A DNA stretch of 64,000 nt from positions 1,426,001 to 1,490,000 of the forward strand of contig BSBM01000050.1 of assembly GCA_027924585.1 (NCBI GenBank). Reading direction: 5' to 3'. Both the position numbers and the translations under genes were made by a program. Positions 36,253 through 47,884 of the stretch are shown here, in pieces. This DNA comes from Larix kaempferi (Eukaryota; Streptophyta; Pinopsida; Pinales; Pinaceae). The notes below the pieces were generated by a model. The model worked only from the letters and a program-made list of their open reading frames with translations, was not told the DNA's origin and ran no database searches. Every line of letters begins with the position of its first letter. Positions within the stretch are counted from its first letter, which is position 1.

Positions 36253-39200
36253 TCACTTATTCCTTGAAGTGTCCTCGATCTGAAGAACGCCAAGCCTCTC
36301 TTTGAAGTACTCGAACTTCACCCTGGCTAGTGGCTTCGTCAGCACATCTGCAATCTGCTCGTCCGTCGCAACATACAGGAGCTTCACGGCTCCTATCTGC
36401 ACCATATCCCTGATATAGTGATATTTGATCTCTATGTGTTTCGACCTATCATGAAACACTGGGTTCTCAGACAGCTTCACACAACTCTGGTTATCACAGA
36501 AGATACCAGTAGCATCCAACGGGAGATCAAATAACTCAGACAGTAGCTTCCGTAGCCATACTGCCTCACAACTAGCTGAACAGGCTGCAACGTACTCTGC
36601 CTCAGCTGTACTCAGTGCCACGCAGGACTGCTTCCTGCTAAACCATGAGATCACACCTGATCCCATACTGAAGCAACACCCAGATGTGCTCTTCCTATCT
36701 GCAGCACTGCCAGCCCAATCTGAATCAACATAACTCTGCAGGTTAAACTTTTGATTCACTTCATACTTGAGCCCAAAATCCACTGTACCCTTGAGGTACC
36801 TCAGAACATGCTTTACAACAACCAGGTGAACACTCCTCGGATCCGTTAGGAACTGGCTCAATGTGTTCACAGCAAAGCAAATATCTGGTCTCGTGTTCGT
36901 CAGGTACATCAAGGACCCAATCATATGACGATACATAGAGACATCAACTGGCTCAGATGAAGCATCACATAGAAGCTTCAGATTCGATGCCATAGGTGTG
37001 GCCATGGCCTTGCAATCCATCATCCCGAATCTCTTCAGGATATCTACCATGTACTTCCCTTGACCAAGGAAGATTCCACCTACACTCTGCCACACCTCCA
37101 TACCTAGGAAATAATGCATCATTCCCAAATCTTTCATATCGAACTCAGCAGCAAGCTTCCTCTTCGTATCTGCAATCAGTCTGTCATCTCCTGTTACAAA
37201 TAAGTCATCCACATACAGGAGTAGAATCGCAGGATTCCCTTCCTCAACCTTGTAGTAAAGGTTGGAATCCGCTTTACTCTTGGTAAAGCCCAAACTAGAT
37301 AGGAAACTGTCCATCCTACCATACCAGGTTCTGGGAGCTTGCTTCAAGCCATACAAGGCTTTCTTCAATCTGCACACATATGACTCCCTGTCATGTATTT
37401 CAAAACCGATTGGCTGTTCCACATATACTTCCTCTTCAACTACACCATTCAAGAAAGCAGTCTTGACATCCATTTGGTGTATTTTCCATCTCATTGCTGC
37501 AGCCAGGGCAAGTACTGTTCTGATGGAAGTATACCTGGCTACAGGTGCAAAAGTTTCTTCATAATCTATTCCCTCTTTCTGAGAGAAGCCACGAGCTACA
37601 AATCTTGCCTTGTATTTCTCTACACTGACATCTGCAGCATGCTTGATTTTGTAGATCCATTTAGAAGTCACAACAAACTTCTCTTTAGGTATTGGGACAA
37701 CATCCCAAACATCATTCTTCATTATTGATTGGTATTCCTCAACCACGGCATCCTTCCATTCTTTCTTTTCCGCTGCTTCTTCATAACTGGAAGGCTCTTT
37801 GTTCATAATGTCACAGAGTAAAGCAACATAGCTGGTATGTGATCTGGTTCTCTTCTTTGCTCTGTGTTCTTCTTCTAGAATGCCAAATCTTTCTGCATCT
37901 TGAATTAGCTCTCTAGCCCATGCAGGTTTCCTCTTGTGAGAGTTATCCTCACAGGGTGGATCTACAGGTTCTTGTGGATCTTCAAACTCACGAACAACTT
38001 CTGGAACTGCTTCAGTCATGGTAGTGTCTTGAAATCTGGTTTCCTTAGGTTCTTCATAAACTTCGATAGGTGCCTTCCTTGATTTGATGAATGCTGAATT
38101 TTCATCAAATGTTACATCCATGCTGACATCAATCTTCTTGAACCCTGGAAAGTATATTCTGTAAGCCTTCGAGCTTTCACTGTAACCCACAAAGATACCC
38201 TTCTTTCCTGAAGGATCTAGTTTAGTCCTCTTTTCTTTTGGGACATGAGTGTATACTGGACAACCAAATATTCTGAGATGGCTGACTTCAGGTTTCTTAC
38301 CAGAAAAGACCTCTTCTGGTGTCTTGTTGTCCAATATCTTGTGGGGTGTTCTGTTCTACACATATACAGCTGTTCTAGCTTCTTCTGTCCATAGATGCAT
38401 AGGTAGATCCTGGTCATGGAGCATTGCTCTTGCTGCTTCCATGATTGTTCTATTCTTCCCTTCTGCAACTCCATTCTGTTGTGGATTGTAAGGAGTAGTC
38501 AACTCCCTCTTAATCCCTGAATCACTGCAAAGCTTCTTGAAGTCACCTGAGGTGAATTCTCCACCATTGTCGGATCTGAATGTTTTGATCTTCTTGTCAT
38601 TTTGATTCTCCAACAAGGTTTTGAATTCCTCAAACTTATCAAACACCTCATCTTTGTTCTTCAATAAGTATACCCAAGTCTTCCTGGAGAAGTCATCAAT
38701 AAATGAGACATAGTAAACATACCCACTTAGAGAATTGGATGACATAGGACCACATACATCTGAGTGGATGATTTCCAGGATGTCTTTTGCCTTGCTTTCA
38801 CTGCTTGGGAAAGCCTTCTTAATGTTCTTACCTTTTGCACATCCTTTTCAAACACCTTCATGTTTGGTCTTGATTTCAGGAAGACCCTCTATAGCCTTGC
38901 TTGCAATTGGAAGTGCTCTATAGTGCATATGAGCAAGTCTTCTATGCCAAAGTTCACTTGGCTCCATGGATTCATGCACCATGGCATGTTCAGGTTGTCC
39001 CTTCAATTTATACAAACCTCCCTCTTGCTCTCCAATCACTACTGCATCATCTATGGTCTTTCCCTTTGGCCACATTAGGACTTGGCCATCCACAAATGCA
39101 ACCCTCATACCTTTTGCATCCAAAGTAGAGATTGAGAGTAAGTTCTTCTTGAGCCCAGGTACATAAATAACTTCTTTCATCTTCAAATATTTTCCAGAAT

Positions 39201-40278
39201 CTAGGTTGTAGGAGGCTTCACCACTTCCTTTGATTGGGTATTGATAATCATCCCCAAGTTTCACCTTATGGGGTGATTCATGTTTAGATAGATTCACAAA
39301 AGATTCCTTAAACCCAGTCATGTGTTTGGAAGCCCCACTATCAATCAACCAATCATTACAACCATGGGAGATGGTACCTGTGAGAGCAGAGATTAGAACA
39401 TACTCTTCTTCACTTGATGAGTCATCATCACTTTCTGCCCTAGTCTTCTTCTTGGGTGGTTCATCATCCTCGGCAGCATTAGCATGAAACCTTCTTTTGC
39501 TGCCCTTCTTCTTCTTGTTGGAGTTGTTGTTGTCCTTCTTGTTCTTGGGACAATTTATCGCAATATGTCCTTTCTCATTACAGGTGAAGCATATTCTTCT
39601 TTCTTTGAAGTGATGTGAAGATTTCTTGGAGTGAGATGGCTCTCTCTTGGACTTCCATTTCTTGGTGTGAGCTGTGAGAGATTGATCTTCATTCCCCATC
39701 TTTTCTTCTCGTTCCACAAGCCTTGCTTCTTCTTGTGAGCATTCTTCCCGTAGTCTACTGAAGGAGATCAACTTCTTCCTTGCACAAATTCCTTGGATAA
39801 AGGAATCCCATGACCTGGGTAGGCCATTTAGAGTGGTCATTACCACTTCACCATTCTCCACCATTTCATCCATTGCTTCTAGTTGTTCCTTGATCTTAGA
39901 GACCCTTGAAAAATAAGATTGAATGGTTTCTCCATTCTGAAACTTTACTCCTTTCAATTGGTTCCGTAGGGTCATCTTTCGATTTATGTTCTTCCCTTCA
40001 AATAGCTTGGTCAAAGAGTCAAACATCTCCTTGGGTGTCTTTAGAGAGGACACATGGGGTATGAGATGATCTTTAATGGAATCAGCAATGATTCTCTTTG
40101 CCTTAACCAAGTTCTTCTTATGCAATACCTTGGCCTCTTCATCCTCTGGGATAGGGATGTCTTCTTTCACATATGAGTCCAACTCATTCTCTTCCAGGAT
40201 TAACCCAATCCTATACTTCCAAGCTCGGAAGTTATCAGCTCCTTCAAGTTTATCCTCAAGCTTGGTTTGGTGAGACAT
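36253..40278 (-). pseudogene. copia3 gag-pol polyprotein, two nonsense codons in one open frame
   Basis: Start at 40278 (MSHQTKLEDKLEGADNF); the longer frame to 40326 adds residues not conserved in copia1. In order: gag; zinc knuckle CFTCNEKGHIAINC near 39580; protease WLIDSGASKHMTG near 39340; integrase with LWHRRLAHMHYRALPI, then FIDDFSRKTWVYLL, FRSDNGGEFTSGD and GVAEGKNRT (the usual ARG of ERKNRT is Gly); reverse transcriptase with [20 protein letters not shown] and [12 protein letters not shown]; and RNase H with [19 protein letters not shown] and [13 protein letters not shown], ending [15 protein letters not shown]. Only TGA at 38848 and TAG at 38356 interrupt about 1,341 codons. The protein carries out capsid formation, maturation, integration and reverse transcription of the element. 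Confidence 0.95.
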
Positions 40279-40838
40279 CTTAAAGAGTACTTCAAATGGA
40301 AATAGAAAAGATTTAGATCTTACCACTTGAAATGCTGAAAACTGGATCTGGTCCCAGATTAGGGTTTGTCGAAAAAACCCTAAAAATTCAAAATGTGAAT
40401 TTCAAATTTCTGAAAGGATAGAAAGATGCGCTTTGATGAGCTGATCAGCCTGGTGCATTCAGAATTTGAGATTAGCAAACTTTTACCCTTCAGATTTGAT
40501 CTTTTGTCTTCTCGGGTTCACTAGGGAGAGCGCTGAATTAGGGTTTGAGTTTCCCGGAGATCTACCCAGCCAAAAATCTCGATCCAAAGCTCTAAACTTC
40601 GATTTTTGCAAGGATCTTCCAGCTGTGTCTTCAGATTCCAGAAATTCCTATTTTTGTGGAAACCCTAATTTTTAGGGCCAAATCTGAAAATGATCGGAAT
40701 TGAATTCTGATTGGACAGATAGATGCACCTTGATGAGTAGAGTCAATCTACTATACTGATTCCAAAAAATGTGGAGAGAAACCCAATAAACAAGAAACTC
40801 AAGTTTCCGTCACTGCAAAATGCCTTCTTCTAAGGTTA
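40279..40838 (-). other. copia3 untranslated leader
   Basis: Non-coding region between PBS and gag, with one copy of the block that is doubled in copia1 (agggtttgag ... ctaaacttcgattttt ... aaaccctaattttt). Confidence 0.6.
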
Positions 40839-40850
40839 GCTCTAATACCA
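40839..40850 (-). other. copia3 primer-binding site
   Basis: Minus-strand TGGTATTAGAGC, one C-to-T change from the initiator tRNA-Met site, directly against the 5' LTR. Confidence 0.85.
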
Positions 40851-41452
40851 TGTTAAATTTTGAGCATTAATTCATAATACTCTAGGATCTTTGCTGAGAG
40901 AATAACATATACAGTATATCAATGCATGACAATCACAATAAGCATGACAAGCATCACAAGAATCAAAAGCATGAGAGACAAGAGACACAGCGTTTCCGTG
41001 GGGAAACCCTAAGGGGAAAAACCCCACAACTTCCTCAGAGATAGAGAGAGCAATGGCTCAACCAAAGTACAACCAAAATACACTGAGATAGTCTCCTAGT
41101 AGCAGATGATCCTCCTCCTCACTAGTGCGCCACTTTCTGAGTGAGAGTGAGTTACTTTTCCGAGTGAGTAAAATAGAGATCTCCGATCTCTATTTATACT
41201 AACCTTTTTTCCCAGTGACCTTATGGGGCTGACTTGTCTAGCTAGGTACATCCACACTATAATATATATAATTCAGGGCCGACCCCACATGGTGGTCTAA
41301 TAAACCATCGGCAAGTACACACACTTGCGACACTTGTCAATCCACATGACGACACTTCCTTATAGAGGAATGACACATCTCTTATAAGGGTACAATAAAT
41401 ATATATAAAATACACAGATGAAATACATTCTGAAGTTACATATACATCAACA
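40851..41452 (-). repeat. copia3 5' LTR (602 bp)
   Basis: tgttaaattttgag ... catcaaca. TATAAATAGAGAT on the minus strand at 41192-41198, matching the 3' LTR. CAAAC follows as target duplication. Confidence 0.93.
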
Positions 41453-41457
41453 CAAAC

Positions 41458-41464
41458 ATCAATA
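41458..41464 (-). repeat. copia4 5' LTR, outer seven bases
   Basis: atcaata, the continuation of the copia4 LTR after copia3 and its CAAAC duplication. It corresponds to atcgaca at 23924-23930. ATATA follows (41465-41469), the copia4 target duplication. Confidence 0.8.
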
Positions 41465-41469
41465 ATATA

Positions 41470-42440
41470 TGGTCTCTCCAACGAATTTCCAACAATCCAT
41501 ATCCATATCACAACCATCATGAGGAAAACACGCATCATCATATCCATAGAAATCATCTTTAGTGGCAAAGAGATCCTCAAACCTGTCATCTTTAGAAAAT
41601 TTGTCTTCAAAAGCAAAAGAGAGAGGAAGGCTCATCAAACCCTCATCATCCTGAGGAGGACAAGGAGATGCATCGACCAAACTTCCATCAACCATGTCTT
41701 TGACATTCTCTTCAATTGGTAATGGTTCATCAACGTGGGCTTCTTGACATCTTCATTATCTTCATGGATGTTCTTGACAAAATATTTTCAATGCTCTTCC
41801 AAATGTGCGGCAACAAGTGGTTGGAAACCCTTGAGGAGTTCTTATTTTAAATATATTTCCTTCTTCAAGCTCCATCTCTAGATCTTCATTGTGGATTTCC
41901 TCCATTTCTTTGACAAAATCCTCAGCCAAAAATTCTTCAACAATAGCTTCTTCATGATAGCTTTCTAGGGGTTGATCTTCGTCACTATCTTCATCTTCGA
42001 GCAATGTGTTAGAAGTGTCTTTTTCAGTGAAACGGTCACAATCCTCTATGAGACTAGGATCCCATCTCTTGCAACATATCTTGAGATTTTTTCAAGTGAG
42101 GATACTCCCTTCTTAGGAAGCCAATGATACCAATCCCATATATCCTTATTTTTCAAGTCAAAGGATATCGCAAACATCTTTAGTTTAACATCTTCATGTA
42201 GTTGTATCACATTTAATATTGAGATAAATTTCATAAATGACATAATATGCATTGAAACTGTATCCTTATTCCCACAAAATTATGGGATGTTTTTATTCCT
42301 ATCCTTGTTATCAAAATGATTTGGATATCTTGAGATGTCTTAGAGATCCAATGGATTGAACCGATCGATAAACGATTGGAACCCAAGAAACTCCATGTCA
42401 CTTCCCATTCTTCAAAGTCGAATACACATGAAATCATACC
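41470..42440 (-). pseudogene. Gy-B gag and acidic spacer, broken
   Basis: Gag-like landmarks on the minus strand: IQLHEDVKLKMFAISFD, then WDWYHWLPKKGVSSLEK (about 42200-42090), the usual HEDV..K.F...L....W...LP block. A shift leads into a frame from 42004 (MLEDEDSDEDQPLESYHEE), strongly acidic, with a stop at 41762. It runs on in the same frame to CWKFVGETIY at 41470, where copia4 is inserted. Counting ATATA once, the frame continues in register into 23443-22388. So in this element gag is followed by an acidic spacer and RNase H, without reverse transcriptase or integrase. The gag call is moderate. Confidence 0.65.
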
Positions 42441-42736
42441 TCAATCCGGAATCAAAATGGTGGAGTCCAAGATGAGCTCTTCTTCTTAATTAAAGAATTT
42501 GCTTACCTCTACACCTGACAATGTTGTCAATATTTGAGGCTTCTGTCTAGAAGAGTACTTTTTCTTCATTGGACTCGCTAGATAAGACTTGCAAGGATAG
42601 TCATTAACACTAATCTTATCAAAGTACCAAAACAAAAACTTACCTCAACTTTCTTACCAAATGTGTCATTCTTGTCAGAAATGAATGAACTAGACTCGAG
42701 ACCTCCCGCAATGGAATGTCGTCACTCTCTTTTGAG

Positions 42737-42754
42737 TCCTCGACAACAACACTA
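42737..42754 (-). other. Gy-B primer-binding site, decayed
   Basis: At the same distance from the LTR as the Gy-A site. Aligned base by base with Gy-A 7201-7218, the six differences are all transitions, and in the TGGCGCC core they read TAGTGTT. This fits loss by cytosine deamination. Confidence 0.5.
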
Positions 42755-45700
42755 AAAAATGTTACCGCTCAAAATAATACCCTTGACCAAGGTCACAAAT
42801 CACAGTGCAAAGAGTGGTAAGCACGAGAGGAGCTAGTGCCCAATGCCACCAAAATCTAACTCCTTAACACTTGAGGTCAAATCCTAAGACCAAGGGGGAG
42901 TCCCTAGATTTCGGTGAATGATATCTGCAATTGCTTAAACAACAAACAAACACCTTTCCCAAGAAACCTCTCAACAAAGATCAAAGCCTTATGGAGTCAA
43001 AATAATAAAGAAACAATAACATTAAGTTACAGTTAGGAGTTATATCACTTTGTCATGTATCCAAAGAAAGATAATTTCAATATGCTACTTCTGTTGTAAT
43101 GTTACAACAATTAAGATACTTCAGAATATTTTTATGTAACCAATCACAATGATGCCAACGTACCATATGATATGTACCTTGTATAGTAGGGCAAGGGGAA
43201 AGTCTCTGGAGGGTGAAGAGAAACACTAAATCAGATTTGAAAATGTAAAATCAGATCTAGTATGTGCACTAGAATAGCCCCTAGAAATATTGTGGTTCCA
43301 CTTATCAGGTTTCCCAACAACTGTCCAACACCCCAGGGTCAATATAGGCCTAAAACCTTGCTTTTTAGACCTTCAAACTTGGCTGAAATGATGAATAAGC
43401 CTGCTATACCTACAATAAAAGATCTGCAAAACAAAACCCTAGCAAGTACAAGTCATTGAAAACCTCACAATCCAACCATGGGAAAAGGGAACATTTAAGA
43501 ATCCACCATTAAATTGCCTAGGGCAACTTTTTCATCCAAACAAAAGTTCCAAATTCCAAATATTTTTTGAGATATGATATTTTCTAATTTTTAGGGTTTT
43601 TCCAGTATTATCTATATTTTTAGTATTTTCAATATATATATATATACAACATAATTTTGATAAAAAAAGAGAAAAGGGGTCATGACCTCAATCCTCGACC
43701 CTAGGGAAATTAGAGATTGAGGTCAACGTCCCTACTCAATTTGGCTATTCAAGATTTACCAACTAGGGCAAAGGCTAGTAACCTGATACTAGGTTGGAGT
43801 AGCCAAGCCCCAATTAGTGAAAACAATGAATACCAAGGTCCACAGTAGAGAGCTCCTTCAAAAGAAAGGTCTCCTCAAACAAGACCGACAAGATGCCAAT
43901 AAAACCCTAATATACCTTGTTTGAGGTGCAAAAGCAACGTCAAACAAGACAATAGAGAGATCTTACCAACATTAACCAAGGAAAGAGAAAGAGAAAGAGT
44001 TCTTAGGTCCTCCTTAGCCACGAGTTATTACAATTTTTCTTTGGATCAATCTTGCAAGATAGTAAACCCTAGAAATTCAACCTTCATCACATGGAAAGCT
44101 TTCCAAAAAGAGAGGTGCGCCTAGCTCAAATTCTCCAATATACCAAGAGAAAGAGCAATAAGTACATATTAGAACCGTTTTCTTTTTTCAAATGAATGCT
44201 AGAAGCCTTTATTTATATGAGGTGTCCTAGTCTTTTTGAAGTTTAGAGCCTACCGTACTAAAAAGTAAAATGAATTAATTTTAGTGTTTTCCACCCATAA
44301 GCCCAAGATTTTCCACCCACAACCGAGGACTAAACCTCAAAATACTAAAAACAAGAATAAAATAGTGAAATGGATTCATTCGAATGAAGTGATGAGCCGA
44401 TGGAGGACGTCATGCCCCAACTAACCCCAACATTGTATAAGATCCCTCAACATCCTCCCCCTTTATCAAGGTAAGGCTTCTTGACAAGGATGACTTCATG
44501 ATGAAGTGTGCACATGTGAACCAAGAGGAGGGGTCATACAAGAAAATGAAGGTCCAAGCGGGCATAAATGAGGTGTGTTGAATCGAGTATGACAATCCTT
44601 ACACATGCAATCACCTTCTACATGGTATAAACATGAGTGTGGCTAGTAGCCCCTAAGCCATGTGTCCTAATGGATCCATCCCAAGAAGCACTGAACATCA
44701 ACCCAGGGCATAAATCACCCAACATGACATGAGGACTTCCGTTTATCAAGGGGCAATCAACAATACCACTAAGCCAACACTTCTTGGAATGAAAACCAAG
44801 AGGACTTGCCTTGACCAGACCATCGGTTTTGAGCCCCACTAGATCGACACTTTTACATAATAAAGTCCAAACTTGGCCTTGATAATGGAAAACGACCCCT
44901 TCATTGTTAGTTTTTGGTATTTCAAAGGTACTTCTGCACCATGTGATTAGGTGTAGGGATTTGAGCACATGGGGTCTGATTAATGACATAAAGTGACTTT
45001 ATAATATTAAAGTGAGATGTACTTTATATTATTAAAGTGTTATTTTTACTATTATAGGGTTAATGTGACTTTTTGAATGTAATGTGATTTTATATAGTCT
45101 CACTTAAGTGAGTTAAGTGAACTTGAGATTAAATCATGTTCCTTGATCTTGTGGGACAAGATCTAATCCTGGCCATAGAAGAGGAAAAGTCAAGTCAGTT
45201 ACCCTATTTTAATAATAAAAGAGATTCATGAGACCATTGGAATTCATTCCAAAGAGAGAAACTTTTGGAGTGGCTCAAATTCGAAGACAGTTGGAGAGAA
45301 GTGTGAGAGGCACGGATTTCAAAATTCTTAGATATTTGTAAACTTGGCCCAGGGTGAGTGGACTATTATAAAGGAAGAAGATTACTCATTTGGGCGGGAT
45401 TCAATTTTGAGGAGGAAGGGATTGATTCCATTGAAGTGACAGTATACGTTGTGCCAACTCATAGCACCATCAACAAGTTGATGACTGAAAGGTTTTAAGG
45501 TTATTCTGTCTCCATCCCATCCAATGATCCAATTTGTGGCTCCTAAGGTCTTAAAGAAATACATGGGAAGCATGTAGCTAGGTCTGTTCAGAGAAAGTGT
45601 TTAAGGAAGGTGGGTTATGAAGAAGGTAAGGGTTCTGGGCGGTATTCATATCAAGGGTAATAGCTTCACTAACATCACTAACAAATTAATGGCTATGGCA

Positions 45701-46017
45701 GGGGTATATATGGGGGTTCCATAAGGTGGGCTCTTAATTCCGATTTCCTCCCATTCCGATCCAACGATATGCAGGTGTTCCTCCCCGTTCTAAGCTCTCA
45801 TAGTCTAGGGCCGGTAAAGTTCTATATTCTGGATAGGAGGCTGAGATGAGAAAGTGAAGAGGAGAGAGGAGGCTGAGCTAGAGGGGGTGCACTTCTCTAG
45901 GAAAGAGGGGATCGAATCCCAAGAAAAGTAGCAACAACATTTATTGCAGCAAGTGTGGGCACATTTCCCAAGAAGCTGGGCATGCATTCCTAGGCATATT
46001 GCAGCAGAGAGAAGAGA

Positions 46018-46074
46018 GTCCGTACAACAGAAGAAAGGAAGGTTGTACAACCAAGACAATGAGGTTGTACAACA
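46018..46074. promoter_or_regulatory. Cluster of GTAC palindromes in the solo LTR
   Basis: tccgtacaa (46018-46026), the perfect palindrome ggttgtacaacc (46041-46052) and ggttgtacaaca (46063-46074) within 57 bp. The first fits the TNCGTACAA consensus published for plant SBP-box factors. Regulatory function is inference. Confidence 0.3.
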
Positions 46075-46809
46075 TAGATTTTGAGGCAACCTGTGGGCAC
46101 ATAAATCGAGGTGAAGTTGCTATATTTTATTCTTCAGTTTGTACTATTTTTGAGGTGTGTTTTAGCTGTCAGAAAAGTTGTACCTAAGTTGCATGGGTTC
46201 GCGTACCCAGGGGTAGGGTTCGCATCCCTTACCGGGCTTGTGAACCCAGGTCTATGATTCGAGTGAAGGTTCTTGGTTGGCGAACCCATACGAACCCGGT
46301 TCTTGACTAAAGAACCTGAGATGCCAAATTAAAATAATGGGTTCATTTGGCTGAGAGGGGATGGCATACCCTGCTTTTTTAAGCAACCAAATAAATAAAA
46401 GGAAGGGGGAAAGGTGGACCCCCCTCTCAAACCTAAAATTACGACCCAAACACTATAATTTTCCATTCAAACATCTCATAATCATTTCATTCAACGACGA
46501 TAGTATTTGGTGAAGGGATTTCCATGGTGATAAGATCAACATGGTTACACTGTTATAGTAAGGAGAATCATTGAATGAAATCATTGTTTAGTGTTTTCTG
46601 TATTTTGTATTTTCTATCTCATGTCTGGAAATTCCATTGGCCCATTAGGAAAATTTTCAATGTTGTATTACAATGGATTCATACTATAACTTCCACTTGA
46701 TATCAAATTTTATGTTCCAATGTGAATGTTGAATGAATGATGAATCATTGAACTATGAAGAAATATGCATGTGACATGTTTTTAACTCTTCAATTTTTTT
46801 TGTTACAAC

Positions 46810-46829
46810 TATATATATATATATATATA
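46810..46829. repeat. (TA)n microsatellite
   Basis: Ten uninterrupted ta units, close to the t8 run at 46793-46800, left of the LINE fragment. Confidence 0.9.
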
Positions 46830-47094
46830 CATTTCCAAGAAAAAAAGCATAATTTAATTAATAATATAACCAAATTACATATCGCAGAAAACATTCAAGA
46901 GATGCCTTTCAGAGGAGAGTGTCCAGCAGATGCTGTAGGAGTGTATACTGCTCCAAACAAGAGCAGTAACAAAATATATGTACAATATAATGTTCCAGGT
47001 TCTCATATAGGGCTCCCTAAAAAGAGTATAATTGATGGAGAGACCGATCAAAAAATGTGAAAAACAAAAATACTAATGTGTCTGAAAAATATCA

Positions 47095-47836
47095 CACCTG
47101 TAGGGCTTCTATGCCCTCGATGAACAGTCGATGGTAGTATTCAAAAGCTGCTCCGTGTTCAGTGGCCGAGATCTTCCATTGACTGATGGGCAGGTTCAGG
47201 CCCTGCTTTGAGAGTAGATCTGCAGTGGAGTTTCGCTCCCTATAAACATGACAACATGAGAAGGTTTCAAAAGTCCTCAGTAGGCTCATGAAATCCTCCA
47301 AAATATTGCATAAAAATAGATTATGACACTGTTGAATGTTGTTGACACAGTTGTTTACAATCATAGAATCTCCGAAGATCTGAATATGAGTGCAATTCTT
47401 TTCAATAGGAAATCAGAGTAAAAGTTTGAGTGCAAAGAGTTTTGCAAAATTGTTTGTGCCAGGTCCAAGTCCCATCTGTATGTGAAAGAAAGAGGATTGG
47501 GTAAGATGTAGAACCGCCCCCCCACAAGACTGATCAGTAACCTCCCCATCAAAATATGCCCAGGGAATAGCGGGATCATAGAGTTCAGCTGTAATGATGT
47601 GAGTGTGGAGAAAGTGTTTTTGCTGTGGGAAATAAGCAAGAATGTCTGCGTCTGAGAAGCCACCATCTTGGGGACAAAGAGTTTGTCCTGAAACAGTGCC
47701 TTGTTGGGAGCCATCCAAATTCCCCAGTTCATCAGGAGAGGTAAAGCCTTAATAGAAGCCGTGTCCGGAGAGTCGTACCAAGTTTTCCATGCCTCTTCCA
47801 GGGTGTTACGCAGCCAATGGTTGCCAAAATTCAAGA
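47095..47836 (-). pseudogene. LINE (non-LTR) C-terminal RNase H fragment
   Basis: Minus strand, in two shifted frames. Frame one begins NFGNHWLRNTLEEAWKTWY and LLMNWGIWMAPNK, the region between reverse transcriptase and RNase H of plant LINEs. After a shift the frame gives WAYFDGEVTDQSCGGAVL and GPGTNNFAKLFALKLLL, then (past a stop) HIQIFGDSMIVNNCVNN and CHVYRERNSTADLLSKQGL, with a stop at 47095. These are the catalytic D, a changed E position (AKLFAL) and GDS of an RNase H domain. The fragment is 5' truncated at a (TCTA)n tract, as is usual for LINEs. Confidence 0.8.
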
Positions 47837-47841
47837 TGGTG

Positions 47842-47884
47842 ATATATCTATATCTATCTATCTATCTATCTATCTATATATATA
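47842..47884. repeat. (TCTA)n microsatellite at the LINE 5' truncation
   Basis: About ten atct/tata units, starting a few bases beyond the last LINE codon (47836). Confidence 0.9.

Larger units (their letters stand above)
34068..41452 (-). mobile_element. copia3: nearly intact Copia element nested in the copia4 LTR
   Basis: LTRs 34068-34670 and 40851-41452 (603 and 602 bp), target duplication CAAAC at 34063-34067 and 41453-41457. PBS, leader, one polyprotein frame, arrays A and B and PPT are all present. The LTRs differ by about twelve substitutions and one single-base indel by eye, about 2 percent, making it the youngest element here. One LTR end has TC instead of TG (34068-34069). Confidence 0.95.
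23449..41464 (-). mobile_element. copia4: Ty1/copia element, host of copia2 and copia3
   Basis: LTR starts TGTTAGATTTTAAG at 23449 and 33595. Target duplication ATATA at 23444-23448 and 41465-41469. It is inserted in the Gy-B interior. copia2 interrupts its 3' non-coding region and copia3 interrupts the outer end of its 5' LTR. In minus order: 5' LTR, PBS, gag, protease, integrase, reverse transcriptase, RNase H, a tandem array, PPT, 3' LTR. Confidence 0.93.

Noticed and set aside
42046-42252. Separate host gene for the HEDV-containing ORF
   Set aside because: Its position between the Gy-B PBS and the acidic spacer, and the HEDV...W...LP pattern, fit retrotransposon gag better.
45900-46187. 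Zinc-knuckle-like frame (YCSKCGHISQEAGH) as evidence of a gag gene
   Set aside because: The final Cys of the CCHC pattern is missing, and I see no other gag landmark around it. Recorded only as a curiosity in the solo-LTR entry.
46755-47060. 101-codon plus-strand ORF next to the LINE fragment
   Set aside because: It starts with a (TA)n-encoded Tyr/Ile run and is antisense to the probable LINE 3' untranslated region.
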